A stretch of 9,017 bases of DNA from Chitinispirillaceae bacterium (GCA_016932075.1 JAFGDP010000007.1:1-9017); one strand, 5' to 3'. Counted from the stretch's first letter, positions 1 to 7,369 are shown. The notes: a model not told the origin generated them from the letters alone. Program-made: numbers and translations.

Positions 1-263
1 AGGATTATTTTAAAGTAGTATTTTGTCGGCGGCCTCCCCCTACCGCTCACGCAAATCCCACGCAGAGGATAGTTGTGCACATAGTAACACTTCAGCAAAG
101 AAAACCTGCCCGTATTCGACCAGCGGCACATTCGAAAGGCTCCTGTTTTTTCTGAGATATGTAAACATCACGCCAGTGACGCCTTTCCACAGATACGTAC
201 TGAAATAGACCTTTTAATAAATCCCCATTTCGTCCCTGCTGCTCTTTTTGTTTTGTGATTAAA
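1..263. other. Left flank without a supportable gene
   Basis: I see no recognisable gene here. A plus-strand reading from a TTG at 23 to 208 has no ribosome binding site and low-complexity, Ser/Arg-rich content. On the minus strand a reading from 168 down to a TAG at 40-42 gives about 42 residues with a more protein-like composition (it contains LVEYGQVFFAEVLL), but it has no clear ribosome binding site and matches no family I know. Base composition is mixed up to about 240 and then becomes strongly AT-rich. This could be the degenerate end of a neighbouring gene or plain intergenic DNA. Confidence 0.5.
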
Positions 264-270
264 TGTTCTC
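264..270 (+). promoter_or_regulatory. TGTTCTC motif, copy 1 (putative operator)
   Basis: This is the first of five TGTTCTC/GAGAACA heptamers in the window, all of them intergenic. The local context is TGTTCTCGAA. It lies between a possible -35 (TTGTGA, 253-258) and a weak -10 (TATTAC, 276-281), 17 bases apart. If that promoter is real, a protein bound here would sit in its spacer. The motif is seen directly; the operator role is inferred. Confidence 0.4.
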
Positions 271-282
271 GAATTTATTACA

Positions 283-298
283 ATATTTATATAAATAT
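283..298. repeat. 16-bp perfect AT palindrome
   Basis: ATATTTATATAAATAT is a perfect 16-bp palindrome made only of A and T. A run of eight T follows at 312-319. It could be a binding site for a dimeric regulator or a flexible promoter element, but an AT-only palindrome in AT-rich DNA is weak evidence for function. Confidence 0.35.
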
Positions 299-339
299 CG
301 GTTAAAATGCCTTTTTTTTATTCATTCATAACATATTAG

Positions 340-358
340 TGTTCTCAAAACGAGAACA
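340..358. promoter_or_regulatory. Inverted repeat TGTTCTC-AAAAC-GAGAACA (putative operator or attenuator)
   Basis: This is a perfect 7-bp inverted repeat with a 5-base centre, made of copies 2 (340-346) and 3 (352-358, inverted) of the shared heptamer. It lies about 18 bases upstream of the proposed -35 of the hydrolase operon, a typical place for a dimeric activator or repressor. Six T follow at 359-364, so as RNA it would also look like a short intrinsic terminator, although the stem has only 3 G-C pairs. I favour an operator because the same heptamer recurs upstream of the regulator gene. Confidence 0.5.
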
Positions 359-375
359 TTTTTTATGCATCTCCC

Positions 376-404
376 TTGCTCCCCTTCTGCTCTGCGCTTA
401 TATT
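376..404 (+). promoter_or_regulatory. Putative sigma70-type promoter of the hydrolase operon
   Basis: TTGCTC at 376-381 (3 of 6 to TTGACA) is followed after 17 bases by TATATT at 399-404 (5 of 6 to TATAAT). It would start transcription near 411 and leave a leader of about 20 bases that carries the strong ribosome site at 419-425. The weak -35 suits a promoter that needs an activator. The same -10 hexamer with a 17-base spacer appears upstream of the TIGR02147 gene. Confidence 0.4.
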
Positions 405-418
405 AATAATCAGGAGAC

Positions 419-425
419 AAGGAGG
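419..425 (+). promoter_or_regulatory. Ribosome binding site deciding the start at 430
   Basis: AAGGAGG, a full Shine-Dalgarno match, ends 4 bases before the ATG at 430. It rules out the in-frame ATG or TTG codons further upstream, because the signal peptide begins exactly at 430. Confidence 0.8.
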
Positions 426-429
426 CTTT

Positions 430-2046
430 ATGGTGAAAAGGTTATTTCTATTGGCGGCGGCCTGCGCGTTTTCGACATCTGTCCTGTCTTCAGTTCATGC
501 GAGAAACCCGATCCTGCCGGGGTATTTTCCCGATCCGCACGTCCTCTACGACAACGGCAAGTTCTACATCTACGCGACCATCGTCGTGAACCCGCAGGGC
601 GCTTACGGCCGCATGGTCGTATGGGAGTCCCAGGATTTTGTCCACTGGAAAATGCACAACCAAAGCTGGCCGACCTTCACCACGTGGGCGCCTGACGCGA
701 TCAAAGGACTGAACGGCAGGTATTACATCTACCCGACCAATGCAACAAACTACACCGTATGGGTAGGCGTTGGTAACAGCCCGATAGGGCCCTTTGTAAA
801 CGCTCGGGCAGGAAACGACGCTCTTATCCCAACGGGCGGTTCCTACGGCGATTACTGCATCGACGGGCAGCCGTTCATCGACACCGACAACCAGGCCTAC
901 ATGTACTGGGGATGGGGGGCATGCCGGGGTATACGGCTTAATGCGGACATGGCCACGGTCACCGGATCGGTGCAGAACATGGCGCCCCGCAACTACGTCG
1001 AAGCTCCCTATATGATAAAACGGAACGGCCGTTATTATTTCATGTACTCGTACGGCCGATGCCAGGACGAAACCTATAAAGTCGACTATTCTACCGCAAC
1101 AGGTCCTTTCGGATCATTTACCTACGGGACCAACAATCCCATTCTCTCTTCCCCTCCGGACCTTTATGCGGACGGACCCGGACACAATTCCATTTTGAAA
1201 CTCGACACCAGCTATTACATCATCTATCACGGGCACGATTACCCCCGCACGTATACGGCCGGATCAGCTCCGGACGGCATACACCGCCAGACGTTCGCAG
1301 ACAGGTTTTTCTTCAATGCCGACGGCTCCATCGCAAAAGTGGTGACGACGAAGACCGGGGTCGGCGCCCTGGGCCCGCTCGCCCACAACGACACGAACCT
1401 GGCCAAAGGGAAAACTGCCGTCGCATCGAGCACGCAGGACACCTTTCACAGCCCTGCCAGGGCGTTTGACGAAAGTTATCGGACCCACTGGTCGGCAAGC
1501 GGCACCACCTATCCGCAGTGGCTCAGGGTGGACCTTGGCCAGAGCACGAGGATAGACCGGTGCGAAAGCGAGTTCGAGTATCCCTCGGTGGCCTACCGCT
1601 ACCGGATAGAGCACTCGGCTGACAACGTCACGTGGACCCTGTACGCGGACAGGACAGGCAATACCGTCCCGGAATGCCCTTCTGTAGACAGCGGTACGGT
1701 CACGGCCCGCTACGTCAGAATCACGCTCACCGGCTGCGCGACCGCGGCCAATCCCGCGAGCCTGTGGGAGTTCAGCGTGATGCAGAAACGGGCGACCGGC
1801 ACAGTTCCCGGCATTCAGCCTGCAGCCGAGGTCTCCCCCGAGCCCCTTAAACGGACATTTATCGCTTCCGGCGGACTTTTCAATCTCCCGCCCGGGTATT
1901 CACACAAGAACATATCGGCCGGAGTTTTCACTGTTTCCGGAAAACGCCTGGCTGTTCTGGAAGTCAAGGGAAACAGGATCGACCTGCGTAAGGAGTGCGG
2001 CATTTCCAGCGGAATTCACATCCTGAAACTAAGGGTCCTCCGGTAA
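430..2046 (+). CDS. Secreted GH43 glycosidase with F5/8 type C (discoidin) domain and sorting-type tail
   Basis: This is a 538-residue exported glycoside hydrolase family 43 enzyme, probably an alpha-L-arabinofuranosidase or beta-xylosidase; the subfamily is uncertain. Residues 1-24 form a signal peptide (VKR, a hydrophobic stretch, then a VHA cleavage-like end). The five-bladed propeller spans about 26-320. It carries the catalytic base Asp35 (YFPDPH), the pKa-modulating Asp145 (CIDGQPFIDTD), the general acid Glu191 (YVEAPYM) and the metal-ligand His252 (GPGHNS), in the canonical order. Residues 321-452 form a discoidin-like carbohydrate-binding domain (NLAKGKTAVASS, AFDESYRTHWSAS, WLRVDLG). 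The last 70 or so residues resemble a T9SS sorting domain ending ISSGIHILKLRVLR, closest to the tail of the fourth hydrolase. It is first in the operon and 42 bases before the GH51 gene. Family assignment is strong; the substrate is inferred from the neighbours. Confidence 0.9.
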   Translation: MVKRLFLLAAACAFSTSVLSSVHARNPILPGYFPDPHVLYDNGKFYIYATIVVNPQGAYGRMVVWESQDFVHWKMHNQSWPTFTTWAPDAIKGLNGRYYIYPTNATNYTVWVGVGNSPIGPFVNARAGNDALIPTGGSYGDYCIDGQPFIDTDNQAYMYWGWGACRGIRLNADMATVTGSVQNMAPRNYVEAPYMIKRNGRYYFMYSYGRCQDETYKVDYSTATGPFGSFTYGTNNPILSSPPDLYADGPGHNSILKLDTSYYIIYHGHDYPRTYTAGSAPDGIHRQTFADRFFFNADGSIAKVVTTKTGVGALGPLAHNDTNLAKGKTAVASSTQDTFHSPARAFDESYRTHWSASGTTYPQWLRVDLGQSTRIDRCESEFEYPSVAYRYRIEHSADNVTWTLYADRTGNTVPECPSVDSGTVTARYVRITLTGCATAANPASLWEFSVMQKRATGTVPGIQPAAEVSPEPLKRTFIASGGLFNLPPGYSHKNISAGVFTVSGKRLAVLEVKGNRIDLRKECGISSGIHILKLRVLR

Positions 2047-2076
2047 GTGCTGAGCTAACGGTTTACATTGCAGAAC

Positions 2077-2086
2077 AAGGGGAGGG
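2077..2086 (+). promoter_or_regulatory. Ribosome binding site of the GH51 gene
   Basis: The purine run AAGGGGAGGG lies just before the ATG at 2089. It favours that ATG over the in-frame TTG at 2068, which would place the purine run inside the coding sequence and add a charged stretch before the signal peptide. Confidence 0.65.
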
Positions 2087-2088
2087 AT

Positions 2089-4284
2089 ATGCGGACCGCA
2101 AAAAATGGTTTGGTGTTTCTGGTTTTGATCGGGATGACGTACGCCGCCGGCACACTTACCGTCCAGTGCGGCCAGACCGGCATACCGGTCAGCCCGCTTT
2201 TATACGGCATCTTTTTTGAAGAGCTCCAGCATGCCGGAGAAGGGGGGGCATGGGGCGAGCTGGTTCAGAACCGTACCTTCGAAGGAGGTGACAGAACTTG
2301 CTGGAGCCTCTTTCGGACTGGCTCGGCCGCCGGAACCCTTGCGTACGAAACAGGAACACCACTCCACACTGCGCAGCCGACCTCAGGCAGGCTCACGGTC
2401 ACTGCAATCGGCGGCGCCAGCGACCGCATCGGAATAGCCAATGCCGGCTTCTGGGGTATGAATATTGTGTCGGGTTCCGTCTATACGCTCACCTTCTACG
2501 CCCGTGCATCAAGCGGCTATGCCGGTTCCCTTAGAGCAACATTGGAAAGCTCCAACGGCGCAACAATCTATGCAACTCAGACCATAACCGGTTTGACCAC
2601 AGGTTGGCAGAAGTTTACGGCAACGCTGACACCGACAGGCAGCGCGGCCCAGGGAAGGCTTGCCATAACCTCATCTGCCACTGGCTCTGTCTGGTTCGAC
2701 GTAGTCTCGCTTTTTCCGCCTTCATTCAAGAACAGGCCGAACGGGCTTCGGCGCGACCTTGCCAACATGCTGGACTCCATCCATCCTAAATTCGTAAGGT
2801 TCCCCGGGGGCACCTATGTGGAGGGCGCGACCATGGCGGACGCGTTCAGGTGGAAGAGGACCATCGGCGACCCGATAACCAGACCGGGTCACAACGGCAA
2901 CTGGGGCTACTGGTCAACCGACGGGCTCGGATATTTGGAGTACCTGCAGATGGCCGAGGATTTCGGCGCTGAGCCCCTCTTTGTCATTAACTGCGGAATG
3001 GCCCACAACAGCGGCGCGGTCGTTCCACTTGCCCAGATGGGCGAATACGTGCAGGACGCGCTTGACGCAATAGAATACGCGAACGGCGACACGACGACCA
3101 CCTGGGGCGCGCTGCGTAAAGCGCATGGCCATCCGGCGCCGTTCAATATGAAATACATCGAAATCGGCAATGAGGCCTATTTCCAGATCGCATATTACCG
3201 GGAACGCTATCCGCTGTTCTATAACGCGATCCACGCGGCGTATCCGGCTATCAACATAATCTCCAACGCCGAGAGTTGGGACCTCAATAACAACCCCGTG
3301 GACTGGGTTGACCACCATAATTATTATAACCCCAACTGGGGATGGAACAATACCGACAACTATGCCGGTGAACCAAGGACCGGGCGCAAGATATTCCTGG
3401 GCGAATACATGGCATGCGACTGGGTAATGCCGTCGTGGGGCCTTCTGCTCGGCGCTGTTTCTGACGGCGCATACCTGACCGGCATCGAGCGGAATTCCGA
3501 CATCGTCAAGATGGCGTGCGCTGCGCCGCTTTTATGCAACCTCAGTTTAAAACAGTGGGGGCCGAACTGCCTCTACTTCAACAGCTCCGCCTATTTCGGG
3601 TCCCCTCAGTATTATGTGCAGAAAATGTACAGCAACAACGTCGGAAATTTCATCGTTCCTACATCATTCTCAATAACAAGTCCTCCGATCAGGTTCAATG
3701 CTACAAAAGTGACCGCAACAGGAGAGCTTATCATCAAGCTCGTCAATGTAACGGCCACCGCGGACCCGATCACCATAACTCTGGCTGGAGCGGCCACTCC
3801 GCCGAGCACGGGCACGGCACTGGTCCTGGCGTCGGCGACGAACGACACCAACGACGGGAACTCTATAACCCAGCCCACAAGAGTCGTTCCGGCATCCTCG
3901 AATATCACGGGTCTCGGATTGAGCTTCGGCTATACCGTAAGGCCCTGGTCGGTCAATGTGCTGCGGCTCGGCTGGCCGACCGCGGTCATGACCGGGGATA
4001 TCACCCCAGCTGTTCCCGAAAGGGTTGTCTCCGGAATCACGATGAGGAGAACCGCTACCGGCATTGCCCTTGTATTTACCAAGCATGTAAATCTGCCTGT
4101 GGCAATCGCGATCTACTCGCTTAAAGGCAACAGAATCGCTGAAGTGGTCGATGTACATACGGCGCCAGGTACGAGTCTGGTCCCGTTTAACATTAAAGGA
4201 GGGATGAGCAGCAGCGCCTATCTGGTTCATTTCACGGCGGGAAGAAACCGCTATTCGCAAATGTGTGTTTTGTCAAAGCGCTGA
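2089..4284 (+). CDS. Secreted GH51 alpha-L-arabinofuranosidase with CBM4_9-like domain and sorting-type tail
   Basis: This 731-residue enzyme should release terminal alpha-L-arabinofuranosyl residues by a retaining mechanism. Residues 1-20 form a signal peptide (LVFLVLIGMTYAA). The GH51 start is clear (LLYGIFFEELQHAGEGG, ELVQNRTFEGG). About 65-207 is an inserted jelly-roll resembling CBM4_9. The barrel follows (KFVRFPGGTYVEGA), with acid/base Glu362 in EIGNEAYF, the VDHHNYY motif, and nucleophile Glu439 in KIFLGEY. The stretch GIERNSDIVKMACAAPLL and the SPQYYVQKM segment resemble the eukaryotic, plant-type GH51 branch, which is commonly secreted, unlike many cytosolic bacterial GH51 enzymes. 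A C-terminal beta-sandwich reaches about 627 (RPWSVNVLRLG), followed by a sorting-type tail ending YSQMCVLSKR that matches the tail of the next gene. It is second in the operon, 15 bases from the third gene. Confidence 0.93.
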   Translation: MRTAKNGLVFLVLIGMTYAAGTLTVQCGQTGIPVSPLLYGIFFEELQHAGEGGAWGELVQNRTFEGGDRTCWSLFRTGSAAGTLAYETGTPLHTAQPTSGRLTVTAIGGASDRIGIANAGFWGMNIVSGSVYTLTFYARASSGYAGSLRATLESSNGATIYATQTITGLTTGWQKFTATLTPTGSAAQGRLAITSSATGSVWFDVVSLFPPSFKNRPNGLRRDLANMLDSIHPKFVRFPGGTYVEGATMADAFRWKRTIGDPITRPGHNGNWGYWSTDGLGYLEYLQMAEDFGAEPLFVINCGMAHNSGAVVPLAQMGEYVQDALDAIEYANGDTTTTWGALRKAHGHPAPFNMKYIEIGNEAYFQIAYYRERYPLFYNAIHAAYPAINIISNAESWDLNNNPVDWVDHHNYYNPNWGWNNTDNYAGEPRTGRKIFLGEYMACDWVMPSWGLLLGAVSDGAYLTGIERNSDIVKMACAAPLLCNLSLKQWGPNCLYFNSSAYFGSPQYYVQKMYSNNVGNFIVPTSFSITSPPIRFNATKVTATGELIIKLVNVTATADPITITLAGAATPPSTGTALVLASATNDTNDGNSITQPTRVVPASSNITGLGLSFGYTVRPWSVNVLRLGWPTAVMTGDITPAVPERVVSGITMRRTATGIALVFTKHVNLPVAIAIYSLKGNRIAEVVDVHTAPGTSLVPFNIKGGMSSSAYLVHFTAGRNRYSQMCVLSKR

Positions 4285-4299
4285 CAGGAAAAGCTCTCC

Positions 4300-5964
4300 A
4301 TGAAAAAAATCGCATTGATTTTTTCTATAATGTCATTGACTGTGTCTTCATATGCGGCAAACCCGATCGCAACAAACATGTACACTGCCGATGCCGCCAC
4401 GCTGGTGTACAGGGACACGCTCTATGTATTTACCGGCCACGACTGTGCAACCGTAAACCAGTGGCCGTTCGTCATGCCGGACTGGCTGCTTTTTTCGACC
4501 ACCGACATGGTAAACTGGACACAGCACGGCGCCATTCTCCACGACCACGATTTCACCTGGATTCCCGAGAATTACTGCTGGGCGTCCCAGTGCATTGAAC
4601 GGAACGGAAAGTATTACTGGTACGTCTGCAATTGGGGCAATATAGGCATTGCTGTTGGAAACAGCATATTCGGCCCCTACACGGATCCTCTTGGCGTGCC
4701 TTTAATCACCCCTTCCACGCCAGGTGCTGCGCCGAACAATATTGACCCGACCATATTCATAGACGACGACGGGACGCCCTACCTTTACTGGGGCGGGAAC
4801 GGAAACATGCGCGCGGCAAAGGTGAAAAAGAACATGATAGAGCTTGACGGATCAATCCGGACCATCACGGGCTGCACCGGTTACGAAGAGGCGCCATGGC
4901 TTCACAAAAGAAATGGCGTGTACTATCTCGCATATTCCACGTCTACGACCGCTACGGGCCCTCTGCGTTATGCGACCGCCTCGAATCCTTTCGGCCCCTG
5001 GACCGTACGGGGAGACTTTTTCCCGGCGGCCTACAACAGCTGGACCAACCACGACGCCATAGCCCATTACAAGGGTAAATCATACCTAGTCTATCATAAC
5101 GGCATGCTTCCGAGAGGCGGAGGTTACAAGCGGTCAGTCTGCGTGGATTCACTCGTCTACAACACCGACGGGACAATACGGATGGTTGTAGCAACGACTG
5201 CCGGCGTACGGGCTGCGCCTCCTGCCGAAAACCTTGCATTCAGGGCAGCCGGGACTGCCAGTTTCTGCTCGGCTGACGAGACGGTCCTAGCGCTTAACGA
5301 CGGATATGACCCGTCAAGTTCCAGGTCAAGGATGTACGACGTATACACTAACGCGCCGCAGACCACGGCGCCATGGGTGGTTTATACGTGGTCAAGCGCC
5401 GTCGCTGTCGGCCGGATAGAGGTCTACTGGTTCGAAGATACGGTAAGTACTTCGCGACCCCTGAGCTATTCGGTGGAGTATTGGAACGGAAGCGCTTATT
5501 CTACGGTAAATAATCCGGTTGGACTCGGGACCTCGGCAAACCAGTATAATTCCACCACCTTTACACCGGTCAACACCACCCGGCTCCGCCTGTCCATGAC
5601 TCCTCAATCAGGCAGGTCGACCGGGATTATGGAGTGGAAGGTTTATGCCGGCCAGGTGTCAGCCATCGGTGTCTTTCACGGAAAAGAGATTGATACAAAG
5701 AGGTTTTTCGTCACCGGCGTCTCGATGAAGAACATCGGCGGCCTCGTCGCCCTCAGTTACACCGCGCAATCCGCATCACCCGTGGCTGTAGAGGTGTATT
5801 CAATGAAAGGAGTCCTGGTCGCCGGTCGTTTTAATGAAAATCATGCGCCTGGCCCGCATACGATCTGGTTAAAGACCGCTGCCGGCTTAGCGCGTGGAAG
5901 CTATTTGATTACCTTTACAGCGGGCAGTATGAAGCATTCGGAGATATGCGTACTGGGGCGGTAA
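4300..5964 (+). CDS. Secreted GH43 glycosidase with discoidin-like domain and sorting-type tail
   Basis: This 554-residue exported GH43 enzyme resembles arabinoxylan arabinofuranohydrolase or xylosidase types (YTADAATLVYRDTLYVFTGH); the exact specificity cannot be told. Residues 1-20 are a signal peptide. The propeller runs to about 305 with candidate base Asp31, modulator Asp149 (NNIDPTIFIDDDG), acid Glu197 (GYEEAPW) and metal-ligand His251 (TNHDAIA), in the normal order. GGGYKRSVCVDSLVYN near 270-285 is typical of this GH43 branch. Residues 309-452 form a divergent galactose-binding or discoidin-like beta-sandwich (WVVYTWSSAVAVGRIEVYW, YSVEYWNGSAY). Residues 453-554 form a sorting-type tail (VEVYSMKGVLVAG, RGSYLITFTAG, SEICVLGR), a sister of the GH51 tail. 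Its ribosome site is weak (AGGA, 10 bases before ATG), so translation may depend on coupling to the upstream gene, which ends 15 bases earlier. Confidence 0.9.
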   Translation: MKKIALIFSIMSLTVSSYAANPIATNMYTADAATLVYRDTLYVFTGHDCATVNQWPFVMPDWLLFSTTDMVNWTQHGAILHDHDFTWIPENYCWASQCIERNGKYYWYVCNWGNIGIAVGNSIFGPYTDPLGVPLITPSTPGAAPNNIDPTIFIDDDGTPYLYWGGNGNMRAAKVKKNMIELDGSIRTITGCTGYEEAPWLHKRNGVYYLAYSTSTTATGPLRYATASNPFGPWTVRGDFFPAAYNSWTNHDAIAHYKGKSYLVYHNGMLPRGGGYKRSVCVDSLVYNTDGTIRMVVATTAGVRAAPPAENLAFRAAGTASFCSADETVLALNDGYDPSSSRSRMYDVYTNAPQTTAPWVVYTWSSAVAVGRIEVYWFEDTVSTSRPLSYSVEYWNGSAYSTVNNPVGLGTSANQYNSTTFTPVNTTRLRLSMTPQSGRSTGIMEWKVYAGQVSAIGVFHGKEIDTKRFFVTGVSMKNIGGLVALSYTAQSASPVAVEVYSMKGVLVAGRFNENHAPGPHTIWLKTAAGLARGSYLITFTAGSMKHSEICVLGR

Positions 5965-6009
5965 CGCCGGTTGAAGCAGTGCGTTAAAATCCGACCATTT
6001 TTAATATCC

Positions 6010-6018
6010 AAGGAGGGG
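6010..6018 (+). promoter_or_regulatory. Ribosome binding site deciding the start at 6022
   Basis: AAGGAGGGG lies 3 to 5 bases upstream of the ATG at 6022, which opens a normal signal peptide. The in-frame TTG at 5971 would add 17 residues ahead of the signal peptide and has no comparable site. Confidence 0.8.
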
Positions 6019-6021
6019 CTG

Positions 6022-7329
6022 ATGCGGTTACTTTACCTGTTGTCCTGTTTCCTGACGCTTTCCTGGTCAGCAGGTGCCCAGCTTGCGGATCCGATGGTGG
6101 CAGGTAACTGGACAAAGTCCCCCAACCCGTTATTCAGCTATTCCGATACCGCTCAGATCTGGGGGCCGGGACATGCCAGTTTTACAAAATCGCCTGACGG
6201 AACCCAGGACTGGATCATCTACCACGCAAAAATCTCCAATTCGGGATATACCGATCGACTCAGCTTCGCCAGGCAATTTACCTGGAACGCGAATGGTACG
6301 CCGAATTTCGGAATACCGACAGGCAGGCACGCCCCCGGATTGGCAGTTCCTTCCGGAGACACAGGCACCATATTCTTGTGTCCGATCAAACCAACGTGTT
6401 TGAACGGATGCACCTCTCCGGATCCGTGGGTGTACAGGCATACCGACGGATATTATTACGGCATGCATACGGTTTTTGAAGGAGGGTATACAAGGCGGCT
6501 GGACATGTACCGGAGCAGATACCTTCATGATATTTTCAAAAATGGTTCCCCAAAAACGATTTTCGCGCCTACGGGTTCAGGCACGCCAAGCTGGGATTAC
6601 TGGGCCCCGGAACTGCACTATGTAAACGGCAGGTGGTACATCTATTTCTCCGGAGACCAAAAAACCTACGTGCTGAGCACCGGCAGTACGGACCCCTACA
6701 ACACAACGACCTCCAGTTGGACCTGCACCCGGCTTGTATCCAATATCGACGACTGGGCCATTGACGGAACAGTCCTTCAGTCAAATGGAAATCTGTATTT
6801 CATATGGTCCGGTATCGATACGATAGTGTCCGCAGCTCCTGGCAGCAAACAGAAACTGTTCATTTCACGAATGAACAGTCCGACGCAATTAGCCGGAAAC
6901 CGCGTCATGATCTCCTATCCCCAGTACTCCTGGGAACAGCAGGGCACGAGCACCATACGTCTAGTCAACGAAGGCCCCGAGATACTTCGGCACAATGGTA
7001 AAGTGTATTGTATTTATTCGGCAAGCTTTACTGAAACCTATTATTACTGTCTGGGCATGCTGACATTAGGAGGAACAGAAACATCAGTCAAAATACCACA
7101 TTGCGACCATCCAAATCATGAAGCGGCCGCTGCCGTCACTTTCAGGGCCGTTGCAGGAACGATTACGCTTTCTCCGCGGTTTCACGGACGCCCCCTTTCA
7201 ATCTCCGTATATGACCTCGGCGGAAAGCTGTTGAAAAGATCACTGGCAAATAAAAACTTCATAAACCTGAAAAAAGACCTTGGATTGAGCGGAGGAGTGT
7301 ATATCGTACGGGTCGCAATCGTACCGTGA
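6022..7329 (+). CDS. Secreted, circularly permuted GH43 (GH43_26-like) exo-arabinofuranosidase
   Basis: This 435-residue exported enzyme resembles exo-alpha-1,5-L-arabinofuranosidases of GH43 (subfamily 26-like), but with its segments in permuted order. Residues 1-19 are a signal peptide. Residues 22-113 hold what is normally the end of the domain: GNWTKSPNPLF, WGPGH with metal-ligand His51, SPDGTQDWIIYHAK, FTWNANGTPNFGIPTG and AVPSGD. A linker with Cys120, Cys126 and Cys130 then leads to the normal beginning: catalytic base Asp134 (TSPDPWVYRHTDGYYYG), WDYWAPELHYVNGRWYIYF, modulator Asp248 (WAIDGTVL), YSWEQQG and general acid Glu317 (LVNEGPEIL). The domain stops at YYYCLGMLTL, exactly where the missing segment would normally follow. 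No second GPGH or YHA segment occurs downstream. The tail (about 365-435, ending LSGGVYIVRVAIVP) is sorting-like and pairs with that of the first gene. It is last in the operon. Family assignment is strong; activity of the permuted form is inferred from intact catalytic residues. Confidence 0.88.
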   Translation: MRLLYLLSCFLTLSWSAGAQLADPMVAGNWTKSPNPLFSYSDTAQIWGPGHASFTKSPDGTQDWIIYHAKISNSGYTDRLSFARQFTWNANGTPNFGIPTGRHAPGLAVPSGDTGTIFLCPIKPTCLNGCTSPDPWVYRHTDGYYYGMHTVFEGGYTRRLDMYRSRYLHDIFKNGSPKTIFAPTGSGTPSWDYWAPELHYVNGRWYIYFSGDQKTYVLSTGSTDPYNTTTSSWTCTRLVSNIDDWAIDGTVLQSNGNLYFIWSGIDTIVSAAPGSKQKLFISRMNSPTQLAGNRVMISYPQYSWEQQGTSTIRLVNEGPEILRHNGKVYCIYSASFTETYYYCLGMLTLGGTETSVKIPHCDHPNHEAAAAVTFRAVAGTITLSPRFHGRPLSISVYDLGGKLLKRSLANKNFINLKKDLGLSGGVYIVRVAIVP

Positions 7330-7336
7330 CCGCAGG

Positions 7337-7346
7337 TGTTCTCATA
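7337..7346 (+). promoter_or_regulatory. TGTTCTCATA direct repeat, copy A (putative operator)
   Basis: This is the fourth copy of the shared heptamer. It starts 8 bases after the stop codon of the fourth hydrolase and 33 bases upstream of the proposed -35 of the regulator gene. In the hydrolase operon the corresponding distance is 36 bases (340 to 376). It is identical over 10 bases to the copy at 7428. Confidence 0.45.
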
Positions 7347-7369
7347 AATATGATAATTTATTAAGAATA

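Noticed and set aside
23..208. 61-codon plus-strand reading starting with TTG
   Set aside because: No ribosome site, skewed Ser/Arg/His composition, and no recognisable motif.
1264..1614. Minus-strand open frame (116 codons) opposite the first GH43 gene
   Set aside because: It lies opposite the discoidin-like domain, whose protein signature on the plus strand is unmistakable.
3670..4260. Long minus-strand open frame (196 codons) opposite the GH51 gene
   Set aside because: It is a shadow of a clearly coding plus-strand frame in GC-rich DNA; the Arg/Gly/Asp-rich translation has no motif.
6022..6360. N-terminal part of the fourth hydrolase as a remnant of a second, truncated GH43 domain
   Set aside because: The following catalytic part lacks exactly this segment at its own end, so the two parts complement each other; a duplicate would leave the closing segment present twice.
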